Source: Symbiodinium natans
Lineage: Eukaryota; Sar; Dinophyceae; Suessiales; Symbiodiniaceae
NCBI GenBank assembly: GCA_905221605.1
Contig: CAJNDS010002494.1
Span: forward strand, 1 to 64,000
Length of the DNA: 64,000 nucleotides
Reading direction: 5' to 3'
In this document: in pieces, positions 1 through 9,361 of the stretch
Layout: each line of letters begins with the position of its first letter
Numbering within the stretch: position 1 is the first letter of the stretch
Position numbers and translations under genes: made by a program
The notes under the pieces: model-generated
The model's database searches: none
Told to the model about the DNA's origin: nothing
What the model saw: the letters and a program-made list of their open reading frames with translations, nothing else

Positions 1-1
1 G

Positions 2-2191
2 CAATTGGCGCTGAGCCAGGTTGACATTCACGTCAACGCCGACACTGGGCCAGCCGTTGCCATGGCCGCAGAGGCGCGCCATAGGGAAATTGTAGGAGCC
101 ATAGGGGAGGCTCATAGGGAGGAAATCAACATGCTCAGTTCCCAAGCCACATCCAAGGTGGCACAATTGCGTCATGAGTATGTCGTCCTTCAGAACAATC
201 TTAAGCAGCTTGAGAGTGAAGCCGCCACTAAGTCAAGCAATGATCAAGGTATCATTGATCAGCATTCTGCTGCTCTTGCCAGAGCAAGGACTGAAGCCGT
301 TGGGCTCCACAAGCGTCTTTGCGAGGCGGAAGCCTACGCTGATGCCGAGTACTCCAAGCTTGAGAGACTTTCTCACAATGTTCAGAGTGAGTACGCCATT
401 CACAATGCGAGGCTATCCGAACAGGTTGAGAGCATGAAGGTTGAATTCAATGCTATGCTCGGACGCTTCAATTCTGAAGCCGAGCACCGCTCAGCACTCA
501 CGAGCGAGAACTCTGATCTTCGTGCTAAGTTGCTTCAAGCTCAAGAAATGCTACAGAAGGCTGCCAGTCAGACCGATTCGCCCCATCATCGGGAGCCGGA
601 AGGCAACCCTGGTCCTAGCGGGCCACCGCCCGGTCTCCCACAGGTGCATCGCCTCGACACACCGCCTGGCCAAGGCAAAGGCAAGCCAGGTGACCCAGAT
701 GATGACGATGATGATGATGATGATGGAGACAAGAAGAAAAAGAAGGACGACAAAAAGAAGAAGAAGAAGAAGAAGAAGAAGAAAAAGAGGGACTCATCTT
801 CGTCCTCTGATTCTTCCTCATCTTCGGCGATATCACCGAAAGAGATGAAGAGGTTTTTCAAGAAGATGATGAAAGGTGGTTCAAATGACAAAGATGCCGA
901 CAAAGCCGAGTCATCGGATAAGGCTCCCAAAACCAAGGAAGCTGAGAAGGTTTTAGTCCCAAAGTTTCCTCAGCCCGAGAGCTATCGCAATTGGCGCATC
1001 AGAGTTCGTGACGCTGTTGTAGCTGCATCTGATAAGCCCGACAAAGCTTTCGAGTGGTTGTCTAGGGTTTGGGAAGCCGATATGAAGGAGGAAACCCTTC
1101 GTGATCCGGAAGGATTCACCACCCTTGATGCTAAGATCCTTTCAGCTCTGTCAAACATCCTGGAAGGCGACTTTGCACGTCAGGTGGACACCTTCAAAGA
1201 AACAGAGGCCAACGCCGGACGCCCAGTTAGAGGAAGGCAGATTCTCTTCAGGATTCACAACTACTTTGCGACGAACGCTCAGCATGGGGCGGTGTATGAC
1301 ATGGAAGATTTGCTTTCAGTCACGTTACTCAATGAGAATCTTCTCACCTTCATGCGAAATTGGGATACGGTGTTGTCGGGGATTCCCAAAACCCCTGAAG
1401 CATCATTCCTCGAACCACTATTTCACAGACAGGTCAAGAAGGTCAAAGCTCTCTCGCATGACATCAACATCTATGAAAGAGCTCTTGAAGGTTCCAAAGA
1501 ACGGTCCTACAGTTTCCTGTATGATGCTGCTAATGCGCACCTCAACAGGAAGCGCCTTGAACGCAACCGGGAACGGATGGCTCGACAGACGGGCAGTCCT
1601 GCTGTGCCCACTGCACCTGCACCTAAGAGGGTTCCTAAAGGTTTCTGCATTTCATGGGTCCGTAATGGTTCCTGCACCAAAGGTGACCAGTGTAAGTACA
1701 AGCACCAGACTCCGGTCAAGGGACGCGGACGCTCCGCTACGCCGGCTAGCTCACGAGCAAGCTCTGCAAGCCCCGGTGGTAAGCCTAAGATCTGCAAGTT
1801 CTACAAGCAAGGACGTTGCGATCGGGGGGAGAACTGTAATTTTCTCCATACAGGCAAGCCAGGTGCAGCTGCGCCTTCCGAAACCAGTGGGAAGGGGTCA
1901 AAAGGCAAAGGGAAGAAGAAGGACCGCAAGAAGAAGAAAGATCGCAAGTCTTCTCGCTCTAGCTCCAAGGGTTCTAAGGGTAGCAGGAATTCCAAGGAAG
2001 TCAAGGCTCCAAGAACTCGAAGGGCTCAGGCAGAAAGAAGCCTTCAGGCGGTATCCCTGCTGCTGTGTGTCTCCTCAGTGCTCTTGTTGCTGGTTCGGCC
2101 ACCCAAGCCGATGCTTTCTCCCTCCGGAAGGAGTGGACGGACCAGATCACCAATTGCACGTATCCCTATAGTCTGGCGCTACCAGCGGTAA
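2..2191 (+). CDS. gag: Gag-like polyprotein with two CCCH zinc fingers (5' partial)
   Basis: Open from the window edge, so the true start is upstream; the first in-frame TTG at 5 is not a credible start. The first 190 residues or so are charged and heptad-like (probable coiled coil). Around 698-830 is a low-complexity block: a run of Asp, then Lys, then Ser. A conserved block rich in Trp and Phe follows (about 960-1,560) and resembles a copia Gag capsid region. Two CCCH fingers end the protein: C-x8-C-x5-C-x3-H at 1,646-1,705 and C-x7-C-x5-C-x3-H at 1,793-1,849. Copia Gag normally has a CCHC knuckle; CCCH fingers in its place would still suit RNA binding. A basic Lys/Ser tail runs to the stop and overlaps the pol frame by about 200 bases, and the last 60 or so residues are probably read in the wrong frame. 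Confidence 0.8.
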   Translation, partial: QLALSQVDIHVNADTGPAVAMAAEARHREIVGAIGEAHREEINMLSSQATSKVAQLRHEYVVLQNNLKQLESEAATKSSNDQGIIDQHSAALARARTEAVGLHKRLCEAEAYADAEYSKLERLSHNVQSEYAIHNARLSEQVESMKVEFNAMLGRFNSEAEHRSALTSENSDLRAKLLQAQEMLQKAASQTDSPHHREPEGNPGPSGPPPGLPQVHRLDTPPGQGKGKPGDPDDDDDDDDDGDKKKKKDDKKKKKKKKKKKKRDSSSSSDSSSSSAISPKEMKRFFKKMMKGGSNDKDADKAESSDKAPKTKEAEKVLVPKFPQPESYRNWRIRVRDAVVAASDKPDKAFEWLSRVWEADMKEETLRDPEGFTTLDAKILSALSNILEGDFARQVDTFKETEANAGRPVRGRQILFRIHNYFATNAQHGAVYDMEDLLSVTLLNENLLTFMRNWDTVLSGIPKTPEASFLEPLFHRQVKKVKALSHDINIYERALEGSKERSYSFLYDAANAHLNRKRLERNRERMARQTGSPAVPTAPAPKRVPKGFCISWVRNGSCTKGDQCKYKHQTPVKGRGRSATPASSRASSASPGGKPKICKFYKQGRCDRGENCNFLHTGKPGAAAPSETSGKGSKGKGKKKDRKKKKDRKSSRSSSKGSKGSRNSKEVKAPRTRRAQAERSLQAVSLLLCVSSVLLLLVRPPKPMLSPSGRSGRTRSPIARIPIVWRYQR

Positions 2192-5100
2192 ATTTCAGCT
2201 CTGAAGTCGATTACCTTAACATTCCTGTTAGTGATCCCAACGCGAGGTTCACTCCAATATCGCCCACCAACCGTAAGCATCGAGGAGAAAAGCCTTTGGA
2301 TTTTGTCCCAGAAACCAGAGCAGACTCCATCCGAGAGGCCCAGATGTCAGCGAAGATGCTGAAAGCTTCCATCTCTACCAAGGACGATGTTCCGGCCTGC
2401 CGCTGGGAGTGTGATTCGGAGATTGGATGTAATCACTGTATCCCAAAGGGTCTTAGAATGTCGTGCCCTGCTAAGACTAAAGGGTCCTCCAAGATGCTTA
2501 ACCTTGAATGGATTGGCGACACCGGGAGTGCACAAGACCTAATCGCTGAAAGAGATCTTCAGCATTTGAAGGCTTATGAGTCTGAACAGCCAATCAACAT
2601 CATGACCGCGAACGGTCCCAGCTCCGCTGACAAGCAATGTGATGTCGACGTTCCGTCGATTGCTATTTCTGCCAAGCCTTATGTGCTGCCCGACACTCCT
2701 TCAGTCCTCTCCATAGGACAGCGTTGCATGGAGCAAGGTTTCGATTTCATTTGGAGAGCCTGTACTCGCCCTTACTTGAAAACTCCTGAGGGTGAAAGAG
2801 TTTTCCTTGACGTTCGAGATAACGTGCCTTTCCTCAAATCGTGGAAGGAGGGCACTGCCTGCCCTGCGCGTGAATCTAAGTCCGATGAGATTCAGTCGGT
2901 TGCCAGAGGTGAAATGCCTGATCGCAGCTCTGAAGAGATTGCTTTGCAGCTTCTGGAGAAGCACGACTTCTCGGAGCGATCATGCGTGGATCTCTTACGC
3001 ACCGTCAACTTCGGAGCAGGTAGGAGTAGAAGAAAAGCACTAGGAGAGAAACATGGCAATAGCAAAGAGAAGTATGTGATACTTGGTGCCTTCGCACATG
3101 GAGGGTTTCATGGTGTAACCAAGAGAACTGGACGCCGTGTTAATACTATCAAGTATCTCATTGCATTTCTTCGCAAAAGAGGCGCGGAGTTGGAGAGCTG
3201 TTCCTCACTCTGTATCAACCAGAACTCGCCTATCAAGGTCCATAAGGATGTGAACAATCACAAAGACCATCTCAACGTTACGATTGCCGTGGGAGAGTTT
3301 TCCAATGGTGGCCTTTGGATTCATGACCCGAACGCTATGAAAACCGATAAAAATTATCTAGAGGTCAAGGATTCTGTAGGCACCAAACTCCCTGGGATGG
3401 TCCATGACAGTCACAACAAGATTGTCGTTTTTGACCCGAAGACATCCCATTCCGTAAGACCTTGGAAGGGTGAACGTTGGAGCATTACTGCCTACACGTG
3501 TAGGTCAGTTTACCAACTTGATAACCAGGACGTTGCGAAGCTTCGAGGTTGTGGGTTTGTTATTCCTCACAAGAGGGTCCCTATTGCGCCGGCATCCGCC
3601 GATGATCCTGACGAAAGAACTCTCAGGGAACTGATGGAGGAAGACACGCCTGTCCGGCCTTTGCCGGACCGCACCAAGCCTACAGTAAAACTTAAAGCTA
3701 AGCCTAAGCCTGAACCAAAAGCAAAATCCGAGCCCAGGGATGGTGTTCGAGACTTTGGTCTCCTCAGGTCCGAAGGTGCGGCACGGGTGCGAGCCATTCT
3801 AGATGGTTCTCGCCCTGCTCCGCCCTCTGACGAGGTGCGTGCTGAACCGGACATTGGTCCTCCTGCCCCGGCAGCGGCCGATGCCCCCGATGGGGAAGCA
3901 GCATCAAGTGACGATCCTGAAGCACCTGAACGTAGAGCTCGTAGACGGAGCAAAGAAGCTCTGATCAAAGAATCAACAACCCGTGAACACCTCATGACTC
4001 ATGTCCCCAAGAACCCTTATTGCCAAATATGCCAACGAGCTAAGATGTACAAGCCTCCTTCTTACAAGAAGGAAACCAGTACTATCGAAGCAGAGGTTTT
4101 TGGCGACCATGTGACCGCGGATCATCTGATCTTGCACAGGGACAAGCAAACCGTCATTGAGGATTCGCGTCTTGCACTTGTGGTTAAGGATGTTGCCACT
4201 TGTTTCATGTATGCATACCCTGCTGCATTGAAGTCGGAAGACGAATGCCTCGTGGCGCTCCAGCACTTCGCATCCGCGAAGGACAATGTGGAGACTTTCT
4301 ACAGCGATAAGTCTAGGGAACTTGAGGCTGCGGCCAAAACGCTCGGCTGGCGCCATGAGCTCTCTAAGGCTTATATCCATCAGTCCAACGCTGTTGCTGA
4401 GCGTGCTGTGCGAGCCACCACTGAGGGCACTCGCACCAATCTCATTCAAGCTGGCATTTCGCAGGTTTACTGGCCGTTTGCCCTTGAGCATGCATGCACT
4501 GCCTACAACATCAGCAATCCGGGGGGCAAAGAGTATACTCCTTGGTTCAAGCGTTTTGGTGTTGCATTTCCTGAAGAACCCCTTCCTTTCGGTTGTAGGA
4601 TCGACGTTTGGGTTGGTCCGAAAGCCCAGCGCAAGGGTAGAGACAGATTCGAGCCTACCAGTGAGCCTGCGATTTTTATGGGATACAAGTTCCAGCCTGG
4701 TATGAAATGGCGCAAGGAGGTCTTTGCAATTCATCTCAAGCAGCTGAACAAGCATGATTTCCACGAGTGCCTGAAGCCAGTTATTGCATCGCAGTACAAG
4801 CTCACTGATGGTAAGATTGTTTTTCCCATGCGTGAGAGGTATGAAAGGGTTCAAGCAGGTCTCGCATCAGATGCTACTGAAGGACCTGTCAGTCAATCGC
4901 TCACCAATCAGGACGCTGAAGCTGCCGATGAGCAACCGCCTGCACCCGCAGACCGAGAGGTCGAGCCGCCCAAGAAGGTACTTGATCCTAAGACGGGGAA
5001 AGAAATTGATCTCCCTGAAGGGGGTCGGTACTATGATTCGGGGGGTACTCTTGGTAGAAAGTATGGAGGCACCAGAGGTTCTAAGAAGCCCGAATCCATT

Positions 5101-7689
5101 CCCTCATACCTTTGGGTCAACATGTCCAAGAAACAGAAGGAGAAGGCCATTGTTGATGAGGCACGCGAGCAAGCATTGCGTGATATGGAGACTCCTACCG
5201 AGGGTTCAGCCGGTAGCTCCTCTGCCGCCGCCGCCGCAGCACCTGCTGCGAGCAAGGACCACTGGGAGGTCCGACTGAACGAATGTAAGCTAATACGCTA
5301 TCATTATGTTCCCAGAAGAGAAATGTTCTCACCGGATATCACAGATTGTCCGATTGAACTATCGCGCATCTCTAAGCAACGGAGTACGACTATCATTCCC
5401 GTAGGTGGTGTTGATGTCATCCATGAGGACGATGATTGGAAGAACGTTAGGAAGCGGAACAAAAAGACCAGTTTCAAGTGGATCGGCAAGACTGAGTTCA
5501 TTCTGGACAGAATCCACAGTCCCGCTCCTGACGGAGATGGTAAGGATGCATTCCCTGCCATGCCTACTGTACCTCATGAGCCCGAGCATCGTGAAAAGAT
5601 TTCCAGCAACCTTCCTGTCTCAGAGGACGAGGTACGAGAGCTTTTTGCTCTTGTCGCAAGGCCTGTCGGTCGCAGAGAAATCCTCGAGGACCCGAAGGCC
5701 CAGGCTGCCCTTGATGTCGAATGGAACAAATTAATGGTTAAGAAAGCCTGGGACATGGGATCTGTTCGGGAATGGAAAGACGTCAGTGACGAAGCCATCA
5801 AAAAGGGGAAAAAGGTTCATGTTGGAAAAGTTTTCGAGATCTGCGTAGAAAAGGGAAGTGAGCTTCCCAAAGGCGACCCACAACGAAAATTCAAGGGTCG
5901 AACTGTGTTCCAAGGGAACAACGTCAAAGATGAAAATAGTGATCAGGCTCTTTTCAGTGAGCTCGGATCCAGTCCCGCCACGATGGAGGCTGGGAAAGCG
6001 CTTGACGCCTATGGGCACGCACCTGGCAACGACTGTCAGCAGGCCGACGGCAAACAAGCATACACCCAAACCACGCTCAAGGGAAAGGAAACATGGGTTA
6101 GGCTTCCGCCTGACCGATGGCCTTCAGAGTGGAAGGGAAAGTACAAAGATCCTGTCGTGCGGCTGACGCTGGCACTCTACGGTCATCCTGATAGCGGGGG
6201 TTTCTGGGAGTTACGCTGTGAAAAGATGTTAGGCGAGGTCGGGTTTCAGCTTGTGTTCCCGGCTGCATGGCCTTCAGTTTTCTTCCACCCCCAGCTACGC
6301 CTTCTGCTTGCAGTCTATGTAGATGACTTTAAGATGGCCGGACCTAAAGCCAACATGCAGAAAGGGTGGGAGTTGATCAGTTCGAAAATTGACATGGACT
6401 CCCCCTCTCCCATAGGTCGTTACTTGGGTTGCGAGCACATCTCTAAGAGCACAAACCTTAAGCATTCTGATCATCCTTTTGCTCACGTCTTTGACAAGAA
6501 CGTTCGTGATCCCGCTGCCAAGGAGACTGCCGCTGCAGTCGTGCGTGCGGACTACACTGAATTCCATCCCGAAGAAGGCGTCTTGGTGCGTCACCATGTG
6601 CAGCCCAGGCGTGCACTCTATGCCCTGCCGGCCTCTGAAGCCAAGCTTTGCGCCGTTGGTCAACACCGACTCACGGAAGTGAGGTCCATTGATGATGATG
6701 AGCTTATCGAGCAATCATGGGATCATCCTTCCGGTCGGGGCAAGAGGTCTAAATTATGGGTTGGTGCCACCTATCTTCTTTCGGATAAGCACGATCATGC
6801 GTCAGCTCTTGCTGCAGTTAAGAAGATCAGGGACAAGAACGAAGCTAAGAAAGAAGCGAGGAAGAAAGCATTCTTCGATGTCAATCAACTGAGCGACAAC
6901 AAGGGTTGCGTGACTAAGGGTGTTAAGGAAGTTGTGTACGACATGAGTTCCTTTTTGCAGCAAGCTATTGATAAGTACAAGAAGCTCGCAGGCCCACAAT
7001 TCCAACACCTGCGAAAGGTTGCTACGCCCTTCCATGACGACAAGATCGCTCGCCCGGTTGGCACCGAGGCCGAACCTCGCGGACAGCTTGCTCCCATAGC
7101 AAGCCGCATTCTCATGAAGCTGTTGTTCGCAGCAAGGATGGCAAGGTACGATCTGCTGCGCGCAGTTCAGGGATTAGCCAGTCGAGTCACCAAGTGGTCT
7201 GTTGAGTGCGATAAAGCCTTGCATCGCTTGATGTGCTATGTCGCGTCTACATTGGAGTACCGCATGCGCGGATTCATAGGTGACGACATTAGCGCTTGCA
7301 AGCTGTGGCTGTTTGCCGACAGTGACCATGCCGGTGAGCATGACAGCAAAAGCACCTCAGGAGGCTTCCTTGTTGGTCCTAACACGTACTTCCCCCTTGC
7401 AGCTTTCAGTAAGAAGCAGACCAGCATTGCCCTTAGTTCCACTGAGGCCGAGGTTGTGTGTGCAAATGTTTCGTTGCGTGCATTAGGTCTTCCTTCTTCC
7501 GCGCTTTGGAGCGCAGCACAAAACCTAAGCACACTCCCCGGAAGGGTGATGTTCCCAATAAACTCCTCTCTAACCACCCGGATTCCCTTATCCAAGGAGT
7601 TACTTACCTGGGCACTTCGCACCTCATTGATGGTAGAGTGGTCGAACTGCTCACCAACCTTTCATCCCTGCCTGAACCAGTTGAGATGA
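1984..7689 (+). CDS. pol: Pol polyprotein: protease, 2OG oxygenase, integrase, RT, RNase H
   Basis: This frame opens after a TAG at 1,981 and lies -1 relative to gag, so its expression needs a frameshift or reflects an indel; the GTG at 2,065 is only a nominal start. The protease motif D-T-G-S is at 2,518. An inserted oxygenase domain occupies about 3,060-3,520. The integrase has a zinc-binding H-x3-H-x6-C-x2-C at 3,988-4,032 and a D, D, E triad at codons 4,120, 4,306 and 4,399. The reverse transcriptase has its palm motif Y-V-D-D at 6,316-6,327 and the earlier catalytic Asp in A-D-G-K-Q-A-Y near 6,045. RNase H begins with D at 7,318 and E at 7,444, inside S-S-T-E-A-E. The next RNase H Asp (E-D-N-Q) lies in another frame at about 8,005, so the last 60 or so codons of this ORF are out of frame. 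The Ala/Pro-rich stretches at 3,640-3,960 and 4,900-5,260 look like linkers. Confidence 0.85.
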   Translation, partial: QEFQGSQGSKNSKGSGRKKPSGGIPAAVCLLSALVAGSATQADAFSLRKEWTDQITNCTYPYSLALPAVNFSSEVDYLNIPVSDPNARFTPISPTNRKHRGEKPLDFVPETRADSIREAQMSAKMLKASISTKDDVPACRWECDSEIGCNHCIPKGLRMSCPAKTKGSSKMLNLEWIGDTGSAQDLIAERDLQHLKAYESEQPINIMTANGPSSADKQCDVDVPSIAISAKPYVLPDTPSVLSIGQRCMEQGFDFIWRACTRPYLKTPEGERVFLDVRDNVPFLKSWKEGTACPARESKSDEIQSVARGEMPDRSSEEIALQLLEKHDFSERSCVDLLRTVNFGAGRSRRKALGEKHGNSKEKYVILGAFAHGGFHGVTKRTGRRVNTIKYLIAFLRKRGAELESCSSLCINQNSPIKVHKDVNNHKDHLNVTIAVGEFSNGGLWIHDPNAMKTDKNYLEVKDSVGTKLPGMVHDSHNKIVVFDPKTSHSVRPWKGERWSITAYTCRSVYQLDNQDVAKLRGCGFVIPHKRVPIAPASADDPDERTLRELMEEDTPVRPLPDRTKPTVKLKAKPKPEPKAKSEPRDGVRDFGLLRSEGAARVRAILDGSRPAPPSDEVRAEPDIGPPAPAAADAPDGEAASSDDPEAPERRARRRSKEALIKESTTREHLMTHVPKNPYCQICQRAKMYKPPSYKKETSTIEAEVFGDHVTADHLILHRDKQTVIEDSRLALVVKDVATCFMYAYPAALKSEDECLVALQHFASAKDNVETFYSDKSRELEAAAKTLGWRHELSKAYIHQSNAVAERAVRATTEGTRTNLIQAGISQVYWPFALEHACTAYNISNPGGKEYTPWFKRFGVAFPEEPLPFGCRIDVWVGPKAQRKGRDRFEPTSEPAIFMGYKFQPGMKWRKEVFAIHLKQLNKHDFHECLKPVIASQYKLTDGKIVFPMRERYERVQAGLASDATEGPVSQSLTNQDAEAADEQPPAPADREVEPPKKVLDPKTGKEIDLPEGGRYYDSGGTLGRKYGGTRGSKKPESIPSYLWVNMSKKQKEKAIVDEAREQALRDMETPTEGSAGSSSAAAAAAPAASKDHWEVRLNECKLIRYHYVPRREMFSPDITDCPIELSRISKQRSTTIIPVGGVDVIHEDDDWKNVRKRNKKTSFKWIGKTEFILDRIHSPAPDGDGKDAFPAMPTVPHEPEHREKISSNLPVSEDEVRELFALVARPVGRREILEDPKAQAALDVEWNKLMVKKAWDMGSVREWKDVSDEAIKKGKKVHVGKVFEICVEKGSELPKGDPQRKFKGRTVFQGNNVKDENSDQALFSELGSSPATMEAGKALDAYGHAPGNDCQQADGKQAYTQTTLKGKETWVRLPPDRWPSEWKGKYKDPVVRLTLALYGHPDSGGFWELRCEKMLGEVGFQLVFPAAWPSVFFHPQLRLLLAVYVDDFKMAGPKANMQKGWELISSKIDMDSPSPIGRYLGCEHISKSTNLKHSDHPFAHVFDKNVRDPAAKETAAAVVRADYTEFHPEEGVLVRHHVQPRRALYALPASEAKLCAVGQHRLTEVRSIDDDELIEQSWDHPSGRGKRSKLWVGATYLLSDKHDHASALAAVKKIRDKNEAKKEARKKAFFDVNQLSDNKGCVTKGVKEVVYDMSSFLQQAIDKYKKLAGPQFQHLRKVATPFHDDKIARPVGTEAEPRGQLAPIASRILMKLLFAARMARYDLLRAVQGLASRVTKWSVECDKALHRLMCYVASTLEYRMRGFIGDDISACKLWLFADSDHAGEHDSKSTSGGFLVGPNTYFPLAAFSKKQTSIALSSTEAEVVCANVSLRALGLPSSALWSAAQNLSTLPGRVMFPINSSLTTRIPLSKELLTWALRTSLMVEWSNCSPTFHPCLNQLR
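3060..3520 (+). other. 2OG-Fe(II) dioxygenase domain embedded in Pol
   Basis: Seen directly: H-K-D at 3,241-3,249, a second His at 3,448-3,450 within T-S-H-S-V-R, and R-x-S at 3,475-3,483 nine residues later. This is the metal-binding HxD...H facial triad plus the 2-oxoglutarate-binding Arg of 2OG-Fe(II) dioxygenases. An I-N-Q-N motif just before the HxD, an N-N right after it, and a G-G-L-W-I strand are reminiscent of TET/JBP-type and related nucleic-acid-modifying oxygenases. That placement is inference from motif spacing, not from a search. All catalytic residues are present and the frame is open across the domain. Dinoflagellates carry 5-hydroxymethyluracil in their DNA, which makes a base-oxidising role tempting but unproven. 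It could also be an RNA- or protein-modifying relative. Confidence 0.7.
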
Positions 7690-7958
7690 ACACTCATCCA
7701 CTGCGCGACGTTTGGGTTAAGTTAAAGGGTACTTGGGTTCAAGTTGAGGAAGCTGTTGCCTGGGAAGAACTTAAGAAAAGGGATAGACCCGTTGATCCTA
7801 AAGCCGAAGCGTGTGTAATCGTTTACCGCAGGTCCACAATGGACTACAGACGCCACGCTGACGCGGAGGCTTTCGTGCACGCGAGATTGAAGGCATCAGG
7901 AATACGGGGGGTCGGTCCTCGGAAGAGCTTGCACCCAAGGGTTCAGACAAGGACATAG
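7500..7958 (+). pseudogene. Pol segment in a shifted frame, linker inside RNase H
   Basis: Downstream of the E of RNase H, the plausible reading moves to a third frame (the ORF closing at 7,958). It shows hydrophilic sequence containing W-V-K-L-K-G-T-W-V and E-E-A-V-A-W-E-E-L, while the pol frame itself runs to a stop at 7,689 through unlikely residues. The segment separates the two halves of RNase H by about 150 codons, far more than usual for copia RNase H. It is therefore either an insertion or an unrelated variable linker. The exact point of the shift cannot be set by eye. Confidence 0.45.
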
Positions 7959-9361
7959 GACTTGTGGTTACGGTTCCTCATTCCATTCAGCCTGTCGTGC
8001 TTGAGGACAACCAAGCCACAATCAGAATCCTTGAGTCAGGTAAGTCACCAGCCTTTCGTCATGCTGACAAAACGCAGAGGATTAATTTGGGATGGATTTC
8101 TGAACAGTTCAGAAGAAAGCACTATGACATTGCGTACATCAGTACTTTGTTGCAAGCAGCCGATATCCTCACTAAGCCATTCACCAATGCTGAGAAGTGG
8201 TCGCGTGCTCTTGCACTTATGGCCATATCTCCCCTCAAGCTTGATGTGAGGAAATCTGGCGCGGCCGCCACCACTCCTGGATCCACCCTGCTGACGCAGA
8301 GGTCTCCTCCTTTGCACAAGCGGTTGATCATTGAAGTGTGTTGCGGTGACGACTCACTAATTGGTAATCTTGCTATTAACAAATATAAGGACTGCAAGGT
8401 CGTTCGCATTACTGAGTCTATGAACCTGAACGATCCCAAAACCCGACGGGAAGTTTTGTCCATCGCAAAGGAGGCCCACAAGGACGGTCTTCGTATCCTC
8501 GTTTGGGCTAGTCTTCCTTGTACGGGGGGTTCGCAATGGGCTCGCCTTAATCTTGCCGTCGACAAGAACCGAAGCGCCGTCTTCGAGGCCCGGAGGAAAT
8601 TCACCAAGCTTTGGGCATCATTTGTCGACCTGTCCCATGGCCTCGATCGGCTGCTAGTCGACTATGCCATTGAATGGCCAAAGGACTGCGAGTATTGGAA
8701 ATGGACTCGGATTGTCAAATGGATCGAGGGGAAACCCATTCGGAAGGCCCACTTCGACGGTTGTCGTTTCGGTCTTCGCAACGAAAAGGGTGAATCCGTC
8801 AAGAAACCATGGACTATTGCTACTACCTTGGATTCCTTGTATGTTGCATTCCGTGACAAGTGTTGCACTGGAGGGCACGTGCATGGCAAGTGCAATCGCA
8901 GCTCTGAAGAGTACTGCTTGCGCATGGTTGATCTAATTCACAAGGCGTTTCAGGAAAACATGAGCAGGACTCCTTGCACATACGTAGCCGCTCCAGCAAT
9001 CAAGCTCCCCAGCAATCCTCGCCTCGAATCTCCTCCTTGTCTTTCTGAAGGAATGGCATCTCGTGCAGTTGAGATTCTCAGCGCAGAGGAGCGTGCTGCT
9101 CGCATCCAAGAAATGTCGGCCGCCGCTACTGATGCGGATCGCCTGGCTGACGCCTTGGCAGGACTTTCATCACCAGCGTGGTGGAATGATGCAGTGCGCA
9201 ATTTCCGGGAGCCCACGGAGGCGGACAGTCCCGATGACTTGTTTCTTCGTGTCATCCCTGTGCAACAGTGGCTCGATCTCCGGAAGGGGTATCCAAGTGT
9301 GCCGTGGACCACAATCTATGAGGTGGTACCGGATCTACGGCGTCAGGGCCTACAGCACTGA
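7862..9361 (+). CDS. RNase H C-terminal part fused to a Rossmann/C5-methyltransferase-like domain
   Basis: The frame opens after a TGA at 7,859. It begins with the missing RNase H half: V-L-E-D-N-Q-A-T-I near 7,998, followed by the H-A-D-K-x-Q-R-I-N stretch and the A-D-I-L-T-K-P-F signature typical of copia RNase H ends. A second domain starts at about 8,310. It has E-V-C-C-G-D-D-S (8,333 on), resembling an AdoMet-binding glycine loop; an acidic strand with I-T-E-S near 8,411; and A-S-L-P-C-T-G-G (8,507 on), which resembles the Pro-Cys motif IV of C5 cytosine methyltransferases. A later G-C-R-F-G-L segment (8,759 on) with K-K-P-W is also conserved-looking. No clear E-N-V motif VI was found, so activity is uncertain. 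Methyltransferase capture by dinoflagellate retrotransposons has been reported before. The ORF closes with TGA at 9,359, where the reading probably continues in another frame. Confidence 0.7.
   Translation, partial: RGGFRAREIEGIRNTGGRSSEELAPKGSDKDIGLVVTVPHSIQPVVLEDNQATIRILESGKSPAFRHADKTQRINLGWISEQFRRKHYDIAYISTLLQAADILTKPFTNAEKWSRALALMAISPLKLDVRKSGAAATTPGSTLLTQRSPPLHKRLIIEVCCGDDSLIGNLAINKYKDCKVVRITESMNLNDPKTRREVLSIAKEAHKDGLRILVWASLPCTGGSQWARLNLAVDKNRSAVFEARRKFTKLWASFVDLSHGLDRLLVDYAIEWPKDCEYWKWTRIVKWIEGKPIRKAHFDGCRFGLRNEKGESVKKPWTIATTLDSLYVAFRDKCCTGGHVHGKCNRSSEEYCLRMVDLIHKAFQENMSRTPCTYVAAPAIKLPSNPRLESPPCLSEGMASRAVEILSAEERAARIQEMSAAATDADRLADALAGLSSPAWWNDAVRNFREPTEADSPDDLFLRVIPVQQWLDLRKGYPSVPWTTIYEVVPDLRRQGLQH

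Noticed and set aside
698-830. Asp/Lys/Ser homopolymer block in Gag as a sequencing artefact
   Set aside because: The frame stays open across it and continues into conserved Gag sequence and both zinc fingers, so it is read as genuine low complexity.
3973-4854. 293-codon minus-strand ORF
   Set aside because: Lies opposite the integrase domain; a shadow.
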